Source of the DNA: Bacteroidota bacterium
GTDB taxonomy: Bacteria; Bacteroidota; Bacteroidia; Flavobacteriales; Schleiferiaceae
Direction: 5' to 3'
Assembly: GCA_024742495.1 (NCBI GenBank)
Contig: JANSYJ010000006.1
Span: 62,001-126,000, forward strand
Length of the DNA: 64,000 bases
Shown: piece after piece, positions 52,117 to 60,976 of the stretch
How the letters are laid out: each line of letters opens with the position of its first letter
How positions within the stretch are numbered: the stretch's first letter is position 1
The notes under the pieces: model-generated
Told to the model about the DNA's origin: nothing
Seen by the model: only the letters and a program-made list of their open reading frames with translations
Databases searched by the model: none
Made by a program: the position numbers and the translations under genes

Positions 52117-54209
52117 GCAAATTCTTTTGGCTGACGGATAGGTAAAAATAGAACAAATTCGGTGCCTTTACCCAATTCACTATTAACTTCTATGCGGCCT
52201 CCATGTTTATCAATAATTTTAAAGACAATACTCATACCGAGCCCTGTCCCTTCACCAACGTCCTTTGTAGTGAAAAACGGCTCGTATAACTTTTTCTTAG
52301 TCTGCTCATCCATACCAATCCCATTATCAATCAAGTGCACTGCCACATTTTGGGTATCAACGCTACTTGTTTTTAGGATAATTTGAGGCTTTTCTCCCTC
52401 CTGATATTGCTTGGCATTAACGGCATAAACGGCATTATTTAGAATGTTCATAAAGGCCTGATTAAGTTTACCGGGGAAGCATTCAATATCCATTAACTGC
52501 TCATCGTAATCACGAACAATGTCAACCATCCCTTTGGTTTTATTTCTCAAGAGCACCATAGTACTATCCAAGCCCTCATTGAGATTTGCCTTTTTCACAA
52601 CATCCTCATCTAATCTTGAGAAATTTCGAAGCCCTAAAACAATTTCAGAGGTACGATTGGCTCCATCCGAAATCCCTCCAACTAAGGATTCAATCTCTTC
52701 TTTCAGAAATTCATAGTCATACTCCTCTAAACTTTCTTTAGCCGCTTTTACCTGATCTGGGCTGCAATTTTCTGGCAAGGCTGCAAAATTTTCGACAATC
52801 GTGTACACCTCACTCAAATCTAGTTTCAGCGGTTTAATATTAGAAGTAATAAAGTTTATAGGATTGTTAATTTCATGCGCAATACCGGCGGTAAGCTGAC
52901 CTAGTGAAGCCATCTTTTCAGCGTCGACCAGCTGGGTTTGGGTTTCCTTAAGATTATCAAGGGTAACCTGCAATTCCTCATTGGCTTCCTGTAATTCCAT
53001 GGTTCGCACTTCCACCCGTTTCTCGAGTTCTATATTTTGCTCTTTGATGATTCGCTCATTTTCTCGCGCCATTTCTAGCGCGCGCGCTTGTGAGTATTCC
53101 TTCTCACGGCGAAGTTGATTGATTCGATCTGCAAGGGCTACGGATAAGAGCACAACTTCTATACTGGAACCAAATAACATGGAACGACGAAAGACGGGAT
53201 TGTAAGGAACAATATCAAAATCTTTCAGTGCAAATATCACCACGGAAACCAAGAATACCGACCAAGCAAGCAGGAAGAAATTGGCGGGTTTATAGCCCGA
53301 CTGTGCCAATTTCACAGCCGCAATAATCGCAATGATAGAACCGGTTAGGGCTACCATATTCACCATCTTATAGGCAAAAGCCTCATAACCTAAAAGCAAT
53401 AAGGTTATGGCGATAAGATCCAGGGGAATAACCAATAATAATAGCTTCCTAAACTTAGGAGCCTTGGTTTTTAAACGTAGAAAGTTATTGATGAAAAAGA
53501 TGGACGCTATTCCCACCAAAGCGCCCGAAAGCACCGCAAAAATCTTATTCAAATAAGGAGCCCAACCGATGAGGTATCGATCGCTGTAACCAAATAATGC
53601 GGCTTGAGCCAATCCTAAGGTAAGGAGATAGAGTATGTAAAAAAGGTAGCTCCTATCGCGGGTAAGGAAGTAGATCACCAAATTATACAGGAACATCACC
53701 ATGATGATTCCCGCATAAATACCAAATAGGAAGTCGTTCTTACTTAATCGCTCTGTAAGTTCTTGCCTTTGCACCAACTGAAATGGCAGCACCAGCGGTT
53801 TATGGCTGTAAACCTCAAAGTAATAATCGCTTACCGCAGGATCTATTGGAAAAACAAAATCGGAGGACGCAAAAAGCCTAGTTTTAAATTTAAAGGCTTG
53901 TCCGGTTTCCACTGCCAAAACTATTTCACCATTGGGTTTTTGATGATAAAGCCTCAGGGTATCAATCAGCGCATAATTCAGGAGGATCATAAAATCTCCT
54001 TTTGAAGCGGCATCCGGAATTTTGATATGTACATAAGCCGATTTCCCATTGTCGAAATTGGGAACACCCTCCTCTTTTAGCTCATAGTCCAAATAAGGAA
54101 GTTCCTGGGGCTTATGAAAGGAGTCATTGCTAAATACGGATAGCTCAAACTGAGCCTTAAGAAAGGGGCTTAAGAACAAAAGAAGTCCTAAATAATAGAT
54201 GTTCTTCAA
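52113..54209 (-). CDS. 7TMR-DISM sensor histidine kinase
   Basis: This is a 698-residue membrane sensor. Domains in order: signal peptide (1-20); 7TMR-DISM extracellular beta domain, thought to bind carbohydrates or other small ligands (about 25-150); seven membrane helices (about 160-365); coiled coil (365-430); HisKA with H445 in LTAGIAHEINNPINF; and HATPase with NAVYAVNAKQY, DNGIGMDEQTKKKLYEPFFTTK and GTGLGMSIVFKIIDKHGG. It follows the acyltransferase-like gene after 4 bases. It is the only protein of the operon with an external sensor, so it likely detects the signal the module responds to. Confidence 0.94.
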   Translation of the reverse strand: MKNIYYLGLLLFLSPFLKAQFELSVFSNDSFHKPQELPYLDYELKEEGVPNFDNGKSAYVHIKIPDAASKGDFMILLNYALIDTLRLYHQKPNGEIVLAVETGQAFKFKTRLFASSDFVFPIDPAVSDYYFEVYSHKPLVLPFQLVQRQELTERLSKNDFLFGIYAGIIMVMFLYNLVIYFLTRDRSYLFYILYLLTLGLAQAALFGYSDRYLIGWAPYLNKIFAVLSGALVGIASIFFINNFLRLKTKAPKFRKLLLLVIPLDLIAITLLLLGYEAFAYKMVNMVALTGSIIAIIAAVKLAQSGYKPANFFLLAWSVFLVSVVIFALKDFDIVPYNPVFRRSMLFGSSIEVVLLSVALADRINQLRREKEYSQARALEMARENERIIKEQNIELEKRVEVRTMELQEANEELQVTLDNLKETQTQLVDAEKMASLGQLTAGIAHEINNPINFITSNIKPLKLDLSEVYTIVENFAALPENCSPDQVKAAKESLEEYDYEFLKEEIESLVGGISDGANRTSEIVLGLRNFSRLDEDVVKKANLNEGLDSTMVLLRNKTKGMVDIVRDYDEQLMDIECFPGKLNQAFMNILNNAVYAVNAKQYQEGEKPQIILKTSSVDTQNVAVHLIDNGIGMDEQTKKKLYEPFFTTKDVGEGTGLGMSIVFKIIDKHGGRIEVNSELGKGTEFVLFLPIRQPKEFA

Positions 54210-54213
54210 GGCC

Positions 54214-54903
54214 TTAACTATTTATTTCCAATTGATATTGAACCTCCACTTCTTTGCGTTTCGACTGCTCCGTAAAAATCTGATTCGGTTTTTGCCTAAG
54301 GGAACCTACGCGATCAAGTTCTAGATCAGATGCCGACTGCAGCAGATCCGTATCGGGCAACAACATGGCCGTGGCCAGCAAATCGAGTTTCGGATAGTAA
54401 AAGGTACCCTCATTCCCTACTTCCTTTAATGTCTCATAACCAAAGTTTTCGGCAGTGGCAACGGTATAGGGAGCACAAAGGGCGAAAAGCGATTTCACCC
54501 TTATTTGGGTGGTAATAGCAACTGCAGCGCGGGTTAAGAAAAGGCTTCCAAAGCCCAGTCCCGCCACCTTACGCGAATTCCATAATCCGCATATTTCCCC
54601 GGTTCCATGCTCGGATTCGCGATCAATAAAATCGTGAATCTTAGGATCCATATAGCCAGTAGCGGCGGCTATAGGCAGTTTTTGATTCCCGTAACTTGTA
54701 TCAACCCGGGCACCACCCATTACTTCACCGGTATCGGTATTTTCTACTACTAAAACGTAGGTACCAGGGTTCTCCATCCATGTTTCGGTGCTGGATGTAA
54801 CCTTATTAACCCCAATGCTACTGAGGATATCTCCGTGACCCTTAAGGAATTTTTGACAACTCTCCAGATCATCAATTGCTTTAAAGGCTCTTAGTCTAAG
54901 CAC
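54214..54903 (-). CDS. GNAT-superfamily protein resembling acyl-amino-acid/autoinducer synthases
   Basis: This is a 229-residue soluble protein with a GNAT-like core. VLVVENTDTGEVMGGARVD is beta-strand 2-4 material, GEICGLWNSRKVAGLGFGSLFLTRAAVAI matches the pattern of the strand-loop-helix that binds acyl-CoA/ACP, and ALCAPYTVATAENFGYETLKEVG is the C-terminal part. The E-I-C-G-L-W-x-S-R arrangement recalls LuxI/FeeM-type N-acyl synthases more than common acetyltransferases, but the similarity is by eye. It overlaps the E1-nitroreductase gene by 8 bases. Confidence 0.65.
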   Translation of the reverse strand: MLRLRAFKAIDDLESCQKFLKGHGDILSSIGVNKVTSSTETWMENPGTYVLVVENTDTGEVMGGARVDTSYGNQKLPIAAATGYMDPKIHDFIDRESEHGTGEICGLWNSRKVAGLGFGSLFLTRAAVAITTQIRVKSLFALCAPYTVATAENFGYETLKEVGNEGTFYYPKLDLLATAMLLPDTDLLQSASDLELDRVGSLRQKPNQIFTEQSKRKEVEVQYQLEINS

Positions 54904-57262
54904 GATTGATCATATTATTTTTATATACAGCTTCTAATGGCTTGCGAAGCGACTTAACCTCTGGTTCTCTGGCATAAAACAAACGACAAAGGAAAAGATC
55001 ATTCACTTGCGAATCCAAGCCTAGTATATTAAGATATTCACTACGCAATGTATTTAACTCTGCCCGCAAGTAGTCGCTAGTTGATGAATCTTCCTGGCCG
55101 AGCCTAGCAAACATAAATGTAGCTGGCGATATTGGTTGGTAGGCCAAACCATTTGCATTAAAATAAAGCCAAAGCTTCTCTACCCATTGACCCGCTTCCA
55201 GCATGGTTTTAGCATCGTGATCTTCACAATAAAGCAGCATAAAAGCGGCTGCATCACTTAAAGAATCAGTGCTCATTTTAACCAATGCCTGGCCCATATC
55301 CCAGTTTCTTAAATTGGCAATGGCCTGCCCATCTTGAATAAGCTTAAAACCAACTTTATCGGCTTCTGACAAGTCTAAGGTTCTAAGATCTACGCCATTC
55401 CTGCTTTCTTCAGCATGCTCTTTGGTCCAACGCGCTTCTCCAATAAAGTCGTATTGTCCCCAAGGATCTAAAATTCTTTGCCGCTCTACCGCCCCCACAA
55501 TCTGCGCCAGTTTATTCATCTTCTCCCGGTCCTCCAGCCAGATCAAGTTCATCGGAGACTTTGCAATGGCCTTTTCTAATGCTACTTTTAAGCTAGGGTC
55601 TAGGCCCTGATATTTTTCAGGACGATAACGATTGGTCATCCTTATATGAAGTTTATCACCAAATTGCTGTAAAGGCCCCGGACTTAAGATAGAAGTTTTT
55701 CTAAAAGAATAAACGGCAACCAGCTTTTCGCCAAAATCTGATAATGCATACTCTCGCTTTGCCTCTATTCCCATCGCAATAGCGGCCTGCTCTAAATTCT
55801 CCATCGCTGCACCTAGGCCTATATAGGAGCCACGGTGGCGATAATCGAGAAAACTGTATGAAAAATGTTGATCGTGAAACAGCGCTAGACATTGATCTTG
55901 CCAAATCCACTTCCATGGCTGCGTATTCCCCCCAGTTGGCGCCAAGCAAGCATTAGCCACCAATTGCTCCAGCTCCTCAGCCTCTAAGCGCAATGAATCC
56001 TTGGAAGCCTTAATATTGGCTTGCCTCAGCATTTCCGAACAAGCTTCAAAGCTTAGCTCTTCCGGCTTTTTTTCAATTATTGATTCCAAATTAGGTGCTT
56101 GATCACTGAGGTGCAATTGCTCCGCATCGGTATAATAACGGCCGCTATCAACTGGTAGTCCCAATAGTATTTGTCTACTTACCACAGTACTTAAAGCCCC
56201 TCCCAGCACCACCGATGAAGCCAATTGCGGCCAAGTGGTAATTGACTCTTCAACTTCTAAAAGGGAAGATTTTAGTCGGGAGGAGATATTCTCTGCCCCA
56301 ACCATATCCATCACCAATGCCAATCGCTCCTTTGCGGTCCATTGATCCAATTTGTCCGCGCGCGACTCATCCACCATACCGTGCATTAAAGCGCGACTAG
56401 GTTCGAGGTCAAAACGTTCAATGTCCATCATTCCACGGTCACTCGTATCCATGATCACCGGAATTCCTGCTGCTCGGGCCTTTAATCTCGATTTAATTTT
56501 GATGTCCAAGGAATCACATTCCTCAATTAATAAATCCAATTTTGTGTCACCCGCCCCAATAAACTGATCTAAATTCTCATCGGTAATTCCTTCCGAAAAA
56601 ACTTCCACCTTTAAAAAAGGGTCTATTTCTGAAATCTCTCGCGCTACCAAACAAGTTTTTGGCAGACCTAAGCTAGACACGCTTGCCCTTATTCTATTGA
56701 GATTACTTAGCTCCAAATAATCAAAGTCTGCAATTCTTAAGGTTCCATAAACGCGCTCCATACTTAAGGTGAGCGCAACAGACTGACCAACAGAGAGACC
56801 GATTAAACCGATGGTCTTTTGAGAAAGTAGTTCTTGCTCCTCAGGGTGAATCTTATACTGATTTCGAGAGGTACGTAATTTTACAAAGTCCTTTTCCGCT
56901 AATAGGTGAACTAAATTATTGTTCCAAGGATAATAAACCCATACTCCAAAGTAAACTATGTCATTTTCCCGCTTCCAAGCGGTCCAATAATCCTCAAGCT
57001 GCTTTTGAGTAAATTTTTGCTTAGGATGGTTTATTTTGTATAATTCTAAAACCTGACTTTCAATGGAGTTATGAACATTTAATTGTTTATTATTTGTATT
57101 GATTAATACCTCTAAGTCGGCAACATCATCTTCCTTTGACATGTCGTAAACCAGTGGTTTAAATACAATTTTATTCCTAGCATTATCAATTGATAACAAG
57201 CTGCTTAAATCAGAATTTATCAATTTTTCCATTGCTCCATCACCTTTTAAAGTATCAGCCAA
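54896..57262 (-). CDS. ThiF/E1-like adenylation domain fused to nitroreductase domain (Rv1355c-like family)
   Basis: This is a 788-residue soluble fusion protein. After an N-terminal region of about 145 residues comes an E1/ThiF fold. It has the nucleotide loop GLIGLSVGQSVAL (about 152-164), ADFDYLELSNLNR (178-190), ISEIDP and LIEECDSLDIKIKSR, so the ATP-binding residues seem intact. No zinc C-x-x-C pair or obvious acceptor Cys is seen. From about 430 to 760 follows a nitroreductase-superfamily domain with CLAPTGGNTQPWKW and SYIGLGAAMENLEQAA. The pattern fits the Rv1355c family. The chemistry is unknown: adenylation of a carboxylate followed by a flavin-dependent redox step is a reasonable guess. 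It is the first gene of the signalling operon, 56 bases from a divergent receiver gene. Confidence 0.85.
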   Translation of the reverse strand: MADTLKGDGAMEKLINSDLSSLLSIDNARNKIVFKPLVYDMSKEDDVADLEVLINTNNKQLNVHNSIESQVLELYKINHPKQKFTQKQLEDYWTAWKRENDIVYFGVWVYYPWNNNLVHLLAEKDFVKLRTSRNQYKIHPEEQELLSQKTIGLIGLSVGQSVALTLSMERVYGTLRIADFDYLELSNLNRIRASVSSLGLPKTCLVAREISEIDPFLKVEVFSEGITDENLDQFIGAGDTKLDLLIEECDSLDIKIKSRLKARAAGIPVIMDTSDRGMMDIERFDLEPSRALMHGMVDESRADKLDQWTAKERLALVMDMVGAENISSRLKSSLLEVEESITTWPQLASSVVLGGALSTVVSRQILLGLPVDSGRYYTDAEQLHLSDQAPNLESIIEKKPEELSFEACSEMLRQANIKASKDSLRLEAEELEQLVANACLAPTGGNTQPWKWIWQDQCLALFHDQHFSYSFLDYRHRGSYIGLGAAMENLEQAAIAMGIEAKREYALSDFGEKLVAVYSFRKTSILSPGPLQQFGDKLHIRMTNRYRPEKYQGLDPSLKVALEKAIAKSPMNLIWLEDREKMNKLAQIVGAVERQRILDPWGQYDFIGEARWTKEHAEESRNGVDLRTLDLSEADKVGFKLIQDGQAIANLRNWDMGQALVKMSTDSLSDAAAFMLLYCEDHDAKTMLEAGQWVEKLWLYFNANGLAYQPISPATFMFARLGQEDSSTSDYLRAELNTLRSEYLNILGLDSQVNDLFLCRLFYAREPEVKSLRKPLEAVYKNNMINRA

Positions 57263-57318
57263 TTTACATCATAGTATTGAAAAATAGCTTACTTTTACCT
57301 TAGTTTTTTGATTTAGAG

Positions 57319-57780
57319 ATGAACAAAAATGTGAAAATCTTATATGTGGACGATGAAGCCCAAAACCTACAGTCGTTTATGGCTAGTTTTCGTCGCGATT
57401 TTACCCTATTTACCGCAGAATCAGGAGCTGAGGGTTTAGAGATTTTTAAGAAAGAAGATTTAAACATCATTCTCACTGACCAAAGAATGCCCAATATGAC
57501 GGGTATTGAGTTTTTAGAAGAGGTTCAGAAAATTGACCCTGAGCCCATGCGGATTTTAATTACCGGCTATTCGGATATCAATGCTGTAGTGGACGCCATT
57601 AATAGGGGTCAAGTCTATCGATACCTTAATAAACCTTGGAATCATGACGATTTCAAGTCCACCATCCTTTCCGCCTATGAAGTCTATCAATTAAGAAGGG
57701 AAAACAAGGAACTCCTGAACAAATTGGAAAGGGCTAATGAACAGTTGGAATTTCTATTACGACAGAAATTGCTTTCTTAA
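57319..57780 (+). CDS. Response regulator receiver protein with C-terminal coiled coil
   Basis: This is a 153-residue protein: REC domain (about 5-122) with acidic pocket D11-D12, phospho-acceptor D54 in ILTDQRMPNMTGIEF and Lys in YLNKPWNHDDF, then a helical coiled-coil tail (YQLRRENKELLNKLERANEQLEFLLRQK). It closely resembles the receiver of the hybrid kinase at 51001-52116 (shared DQRMP, PEPxRILITG and KPW segments). It is divergent from the E1-nitroreductase gene across 56 bases and so probably belongs to the same circuit. Confidence 0.92.
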   Translation: MNKNVKILYVDDEAQNLQSFMASFRRDFTLFTAESGAEGLEIFKKEDLNIILTDQRMPNMTGIEFLEEVQKIDPEPMRILITGYSDINAVVDAINRGQVYRYLNKPWNHDDFKSTILSAYEVYQLRRENKELLNKLERANEQLEFLLRQKLLS

Positions 57781-57832
57781 GTCTTTTTCGTCGCGCGCAT
57801 TTCCTAATTTGCCCCGCCTAAAATTTAGCAAA

Positions 57833-58315
57833 ATGCGCCACTTCCTCTTTCTTGTGATTATTGTTAGCCTAAGTTCTTGTGCCTTAAAAAAGGAGACCGA
57901 CCAAGAAGTAGTAGAAAGGGTTGAAGCTATCCGTGAAGTGCCAGAAGTTTGGGAAGAAACAGAAGTGGCGGAAGTTGCCGCTAATCAAAATGAAGTGCTT
58001 GTTGAAGACGATATGGAACGAAGATGCGCCGTATTTAAGCAAAGTTATCAGGCCACGGAAATGTCTAAAAAAGCAAACATCCTTAGTCTCAGAGAATTGG
58101 ATGATTGCCTAGAAGTCACCTATCAATACAGTGGTTGTTCCAAAGGGATGCATTATGCCCAGTACGATGAAGTGGAGTATGATGGCAATCAAGAAATTAA
58201 AAAGGCTCGTTTTCAGCTATTTATTGAGGGAGCAGGAGACTGTGAAATGCTAATGGAAGGCAAAGCCTACTTTAAGCTACCCGTAATTAATGCTATTGAG
58301 TGGCGCTCTAATTAA
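57833..58315 (+). CDS. Small lipoprotein of unknown function
   Basis: This is a 160-residue lipoprotein with lipobox LSSC (Cys16). After a Glu/Val-rich low-complexity stretch (about 22-60) comes a compact domain with four Cys: RRCAVF, DDCLEV, YSGCSKGMHY and GDCEMLM. Pairing into two disulfides is plausible in the periplasm. I recognise no named family. ATG 57833 gives the lipobox at the normal distance. The gene begins 52 bases after the receiver gene and may be co-transcribed. Confidence 0.8.
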   Translation: MRHFLFLVIIVSLSSCALKKETDQEVVERVEAIREVPEVWEETEVAEVAANQNEVLVEDDMERRCAVFKQSYQATEMSKKANILSLRELDDCLEVTYQYSGCSKGMHYAQYDEVEYDGNQEIKKARFQLFIEGAGDCEMLMEGKAYFKLPVINAIEWRSN

Positions 58316-58319
58316 AAAG

Positions 58320-58676
58320 TCAATATTGCCCTGTGCTTAATAGAACCAGGGTGCAGGCAAGTTCATAGGCAATGCCAGCCTCATCCAATCTTTTGTAAAA
58401 TTCTGGGTTTTCAGTTCCCGGGTTAAAAATAACTCGTCGTGGCGCTAAAGATATCAGATAGTCAAAGTATTCCGCCTGATGGCGCGGCCCAAGATAAAGG
58501 CTTATAGTATCAATATTCTGGTATTCTGGTCGACCTTTTTCAATCATACCTTGTTGGTATGGGACGGCCCTTAATCCTAATGCCTCTGTTTCGAAACCAT
58601 GGGCATGAAGCATTAATAATGCTTTATTGGAATACCTTTCGGGTTTGGGACTAGCGCCCACAACTAATGTTTTCAT
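58320..58676 (-). CDS. CoA-binding domain protein (YccU-like)
   Basis: This is a 118-residue single Rossmann-type domain of the CoA-binding family: KTLVVGASPKPERYSNKALLMLHAHGFE at the start, then YQNIDTISLYLGP and APRRVIFNPGTENPEFYKRLDEAGI. Typical members end with a Cys-containing strand, here ELACTLVLL. The function of these small proteins is uncertain. It is convergent with the lipoprotein gene (4-base gap) and divergent from the ABC operon. Confidence 0.92.
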   Translation of the reverse strand: MKTLVVGASPKPERYSNKALLMLHAHGFETEALGLRAVPYQQGMIEKGRPEYQNIDTISLYLGPRHQAEYFDYLISLAPRRVIFNPGTENPEFYKRLDEAGIAYELACTLVLLSTGQY

Positions 58677-58756
58677 AGAAATAGAATAATATTTAAACTG
58701 AATAGCGTTTGCCTTTTGAAAGAAAAATCAAACATTATAGATGCTTAAATCTTCGG

Positions 58757-58764
58757 TAAATTTG
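58757..58764 (+). promoter_or_regulatory. Probable -7 element of the ABC-transporter operon
   Basis: TAAATTTG matches TAnnTTTG and ends only 4 bases before the ATG at 58769. Transcription would start at or next to the start codon, suggesting a leaderless message. No -33 TTG is seen at the standard spacing. Confidence 0.4.
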
Positions 58765-58768
58765 CAAA

Positions 58769-59398
58769 ATGGTTTTACAAAGTTCTAATCTTAAATTTGC
58801 TTACAGCCAGTCGGCAAGTTTCGATTTTCCTGACATTGCCATTCAGCCTGGAGAAGCCGCATTATTGCTAGGCCCTTCCGGTAGCGGGAAATCTACTCTT
58901 TTAAACTTACTCGCAGGTTTAAACGCTCCCCAAGCGGGAAGTATCTCCATAAATGGCATAGATCTACAGCGCCTAGGCGAAAGAAAGAAAGAGCTTTTTA
59001 GAGCGAAAAACATTGGATTGGTTTTTCAGCGTTCATTTTTTCTACCCTACCTCAGCCTAAGCGAAAACCTTAAGCTCGCAAGTAGATACCAAGGAAACAA
59101 AATAGATAATGAACAAATCGCGCATCTATTCGAACAACTACAAATCGGTCATTTGTCGAATAAGAAACCAAATGAATGCAGTTTAGGAGAACAGCAAAGA
59201 GCCTCAATAGCGCGGGCTTTAATTCAAAACCCAAGTCTTATTCTTGCCGATGAACCAAGCTCCGCCTTAGACGATTACAATGCCAGCAAGGTAGCTGACC
59301 TATTGCTTTCGGTTTGTCAAAAATTCGATTCTGCTCTATTAGTTGTTACGCATGACCAAAGGTTAAAGTCTCTCATCACTAAAAGCTATTCCCTATGA
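58769..59398 (+). CDS. ABC transporter ATP-binding protein (LolD/MacB-like)
   Basis: This is a 209-residue ATPase with Walker A LLGPSGSGKSTLLNLL, Q-loop GLVFQRSFFLPYLSL, signature CSLGEQQRASIARAL (a degenerate form of LSGGQ), Walker B LILADEPSSALDD and H-loop VVTHDQR. It belongs to the LolD/MacB/FtsE group that works with FtsX-like permeases rather than with solute importers. It overlaps the permease gene by ATGA and leads a five-gene operon. Confidence 0.94.
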   Translation: MVLQSSNLKFAYSQSASFDFPDIAIQPGEAALLLGPSGSGKSTLLNLLAGLNAPQAGSISINGIDLQRLGERKKELFRAKNIGLVFQRSFFLPYLSLSENLKLASRYQGNKIDNEQIAHLFEQLQIGHLSNKKPNECSLGEQQRASIARALIQNPSLILADEPSSALDDYNASKVADLLLSVCQKFDSALLVVTHDQRLKSLITKSYSL

Positions 59399-60561
59399 AT
59401 CAGTGGCGAGCTGCCTGGCAAAGCATAGGCTACAGAAAAATGCACAATGGCCTCAGCGTCATTTTACTAGCGATAAGTACCGGTTTAATTCTATTGCTCC
59501 TTAATAGCCGAAATTCTTTCGAAGATTCCTTTAAAAAGAACATTAAAGGAATTGATATGGTAGTTGGCGCGAAAGGAAGTCCGCTGCAAATTATTTTAAG
59601 CAGCGTTTATCATATTGCTCCACCAACTGGTAATATTCCATTAGAAGAATATCAAAAATTAAAAAAGCACCCGCTGGTGGAAGCCGCTGTGCCCCTCTCC
59701 TATGGCGATAATTATCGATCCTGGCGGATTGTTGGTACCGATTCTAATTATGCGCAATGGTATGAATTAAGTTTAGCGGAAGGTCGAAGCTTTACCAGGA
59801 GCATGGAAGTAGTGCTCGGCGCTGCGGTTGCACAATCTACGGGCTTATCCATTGGAGATGAGTTTGAAGGATCCCATGGTTTTGATCAAGAAGGCGATCA
59901 TCACCATCATCATCCATTTAAAGTGGTGGGCATTTATCAAGCCAGCGGAACCGTATTAGATGAACTCATTTTATGCCCTACAGCTTCTCTCTGGGATGTG
60001 CATCATCAAGAAGGCCCCAAAGAAATTACCGCAGCTTTAATTCGCTTCAAAAGTCCCATGGCTAATCTCATGTTACCTAGAATGGTGAATGAAAAAACGC
60101 CAATGCAAGCCGCCCTGCCAGCCATAGAAGTAAATCGATTATTCAGCTTAGCCGATTCCTTTTTGCGCTTCCTTAATATCCTTGCTTATATTTTAATTGG
60201 TATTGCGGCACTTTCGGTGTTTTTAGCGCTATTCCAGGGACTAAAAGACGATGAACCTCAATTTGCATTTTTAAGAGCAATCGGTAGCCCACCACGAAAG
60301 ATTTTGGAGTTTATTTGGATCAAAGGATTTCTCATTGGCGTGGTTTCCTATTTAATCGCCATTTTACTAAATGTCATTGCCTTCCAATTTATAGGAACCT
60401 TGGTTAGTCCGGCTTATCAATTGAGCCTAAATGAATTGCTGCTCAATAGCAATACCCTCTATGTATTTATTGGGCTTATTGGTATCGTGGCCCTGGCTTC
60501 GGCCTTACCTGCTTGGCATGCTTATCGTATAAATATCATTAAAACTTTAGCTAATGCTTAG
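59395..60561 (+). CDS. FtsX-like permease with His-rich periplasmic segment
   Basis: This is a 388-residue MacB/FtsX-type permease. One N-terminal membrane helix (about 18-38) is followed by a large periplasmic domain (about 40-255) and three C-terminal helices (about 265-295, 310-340, 355-380) with the FtsX core AFLRAIGSPPRKILEF. The periplasmic domain contains five consecutive His, 169-173, inside GFDQEGDHHHHHPF, plus a further VHHQEG. Such a run suggests contact with zinc or another transition metal. Single-permease systems of this type usually act as dimers in lipoprotein release or mechanotransmission. Confidence 0.92.
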   Translation: MNQWRAAWQSIGYRKMHNGLSVILLAISTGLILLLLNSRNSFEDSFKKNIKGIDMVVGAKGSPLQIILSSVYHIAPPTGNIPLEEYQKLKKHPLVEAAVPLSYGDNYRSWRIVGTDSNYAQWYELSLAEGRSFTRSMEVVLGAAVAQSTGLSIGDEFEGSHGFDQEGDHHHHHPFKVVGIYQASGTVLDELILCPTASLWDVHHQEGPKEITAALIRFKSPMANLMLPRMVNEKTPMQAALPAIEVNRLFSLADSFLRFLNILAYILIGIAALSVFLALFQGLKDDEPQFAFLRAIGSPPRKILEFIWIKGFLIGVVSYLIAILLNVIAFQFIGTLVSPAYQLSLNELLLNSNTLYVFIGLIGIVALASALPAWHAYRINIIKTLANA

Positions 60562-60976
60562 GTATTTTACTATCACCTTTATCCTTTTGCACAGTATAAA
60601 CCTTCAGGCTCAAAAAGCGCTAGCCTGGCCGGTTTTAGCGATGACCAATTACGAGCAAGATCCCATGAGTGGGCTATATACCCCAGACTTTCCCAGCATA
60701 TTAGAAGAGCATTACGAAGATCAGGAAGTTGTAATTGCGGGTTATTTAATTCCCGTAGATATTGAGGCCAATACCTATGCTTTAAGCAAAAATCCTTTTA
60801 GTGCTTGTTTCTTTTGCGGCAATGCCGGTCCTGAAACGGTTATAGAACTTAAATTCGATAAAGATCCTGGTCGCTTTGCAACCGATAAATACTTGCCGAT
60901 TAAAGGAACTTTAAGATTAAATCGAAACGGAAGTGGTCTTTTCTTCACCCTCCTAAATGCGCAAATCTCAGGATAA
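60554..60976 (+). CDS. Secreted Cys-x-x-Cys protein, DUF3299-like (copy 1)
   Basis: This is a 140-residue exported protein (signal peptide about 1-20, ending NLQAQ). The mature part has VVIAGYLIPVDIEANTYALS and NPFSACFFCGNAGPE with C85-x-x-C88, then a beta strand region. The order resembles DUF3299 proteins (G-x-hydrophobic-P, then a Cys motif), but I assign the family only tentatively. It is a paralogue of the next gene, sharing YALS...PFSACFFCG-AGPE. It overlaps the permease gene by 8 bases. Confidence 0.8.
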   Translation: MLRYFTITFILLHSINLQAQKALAWPVLAMTNYEQDPMSGLYTPDFPSILEEHYEDQEVVIAGYLIPVDIEANTYALSKNPFSACFFCGNAGPETVIELKFDKDPGRFATDKYLPIKGTLRLNRNGSGLFFTLLNAQISG

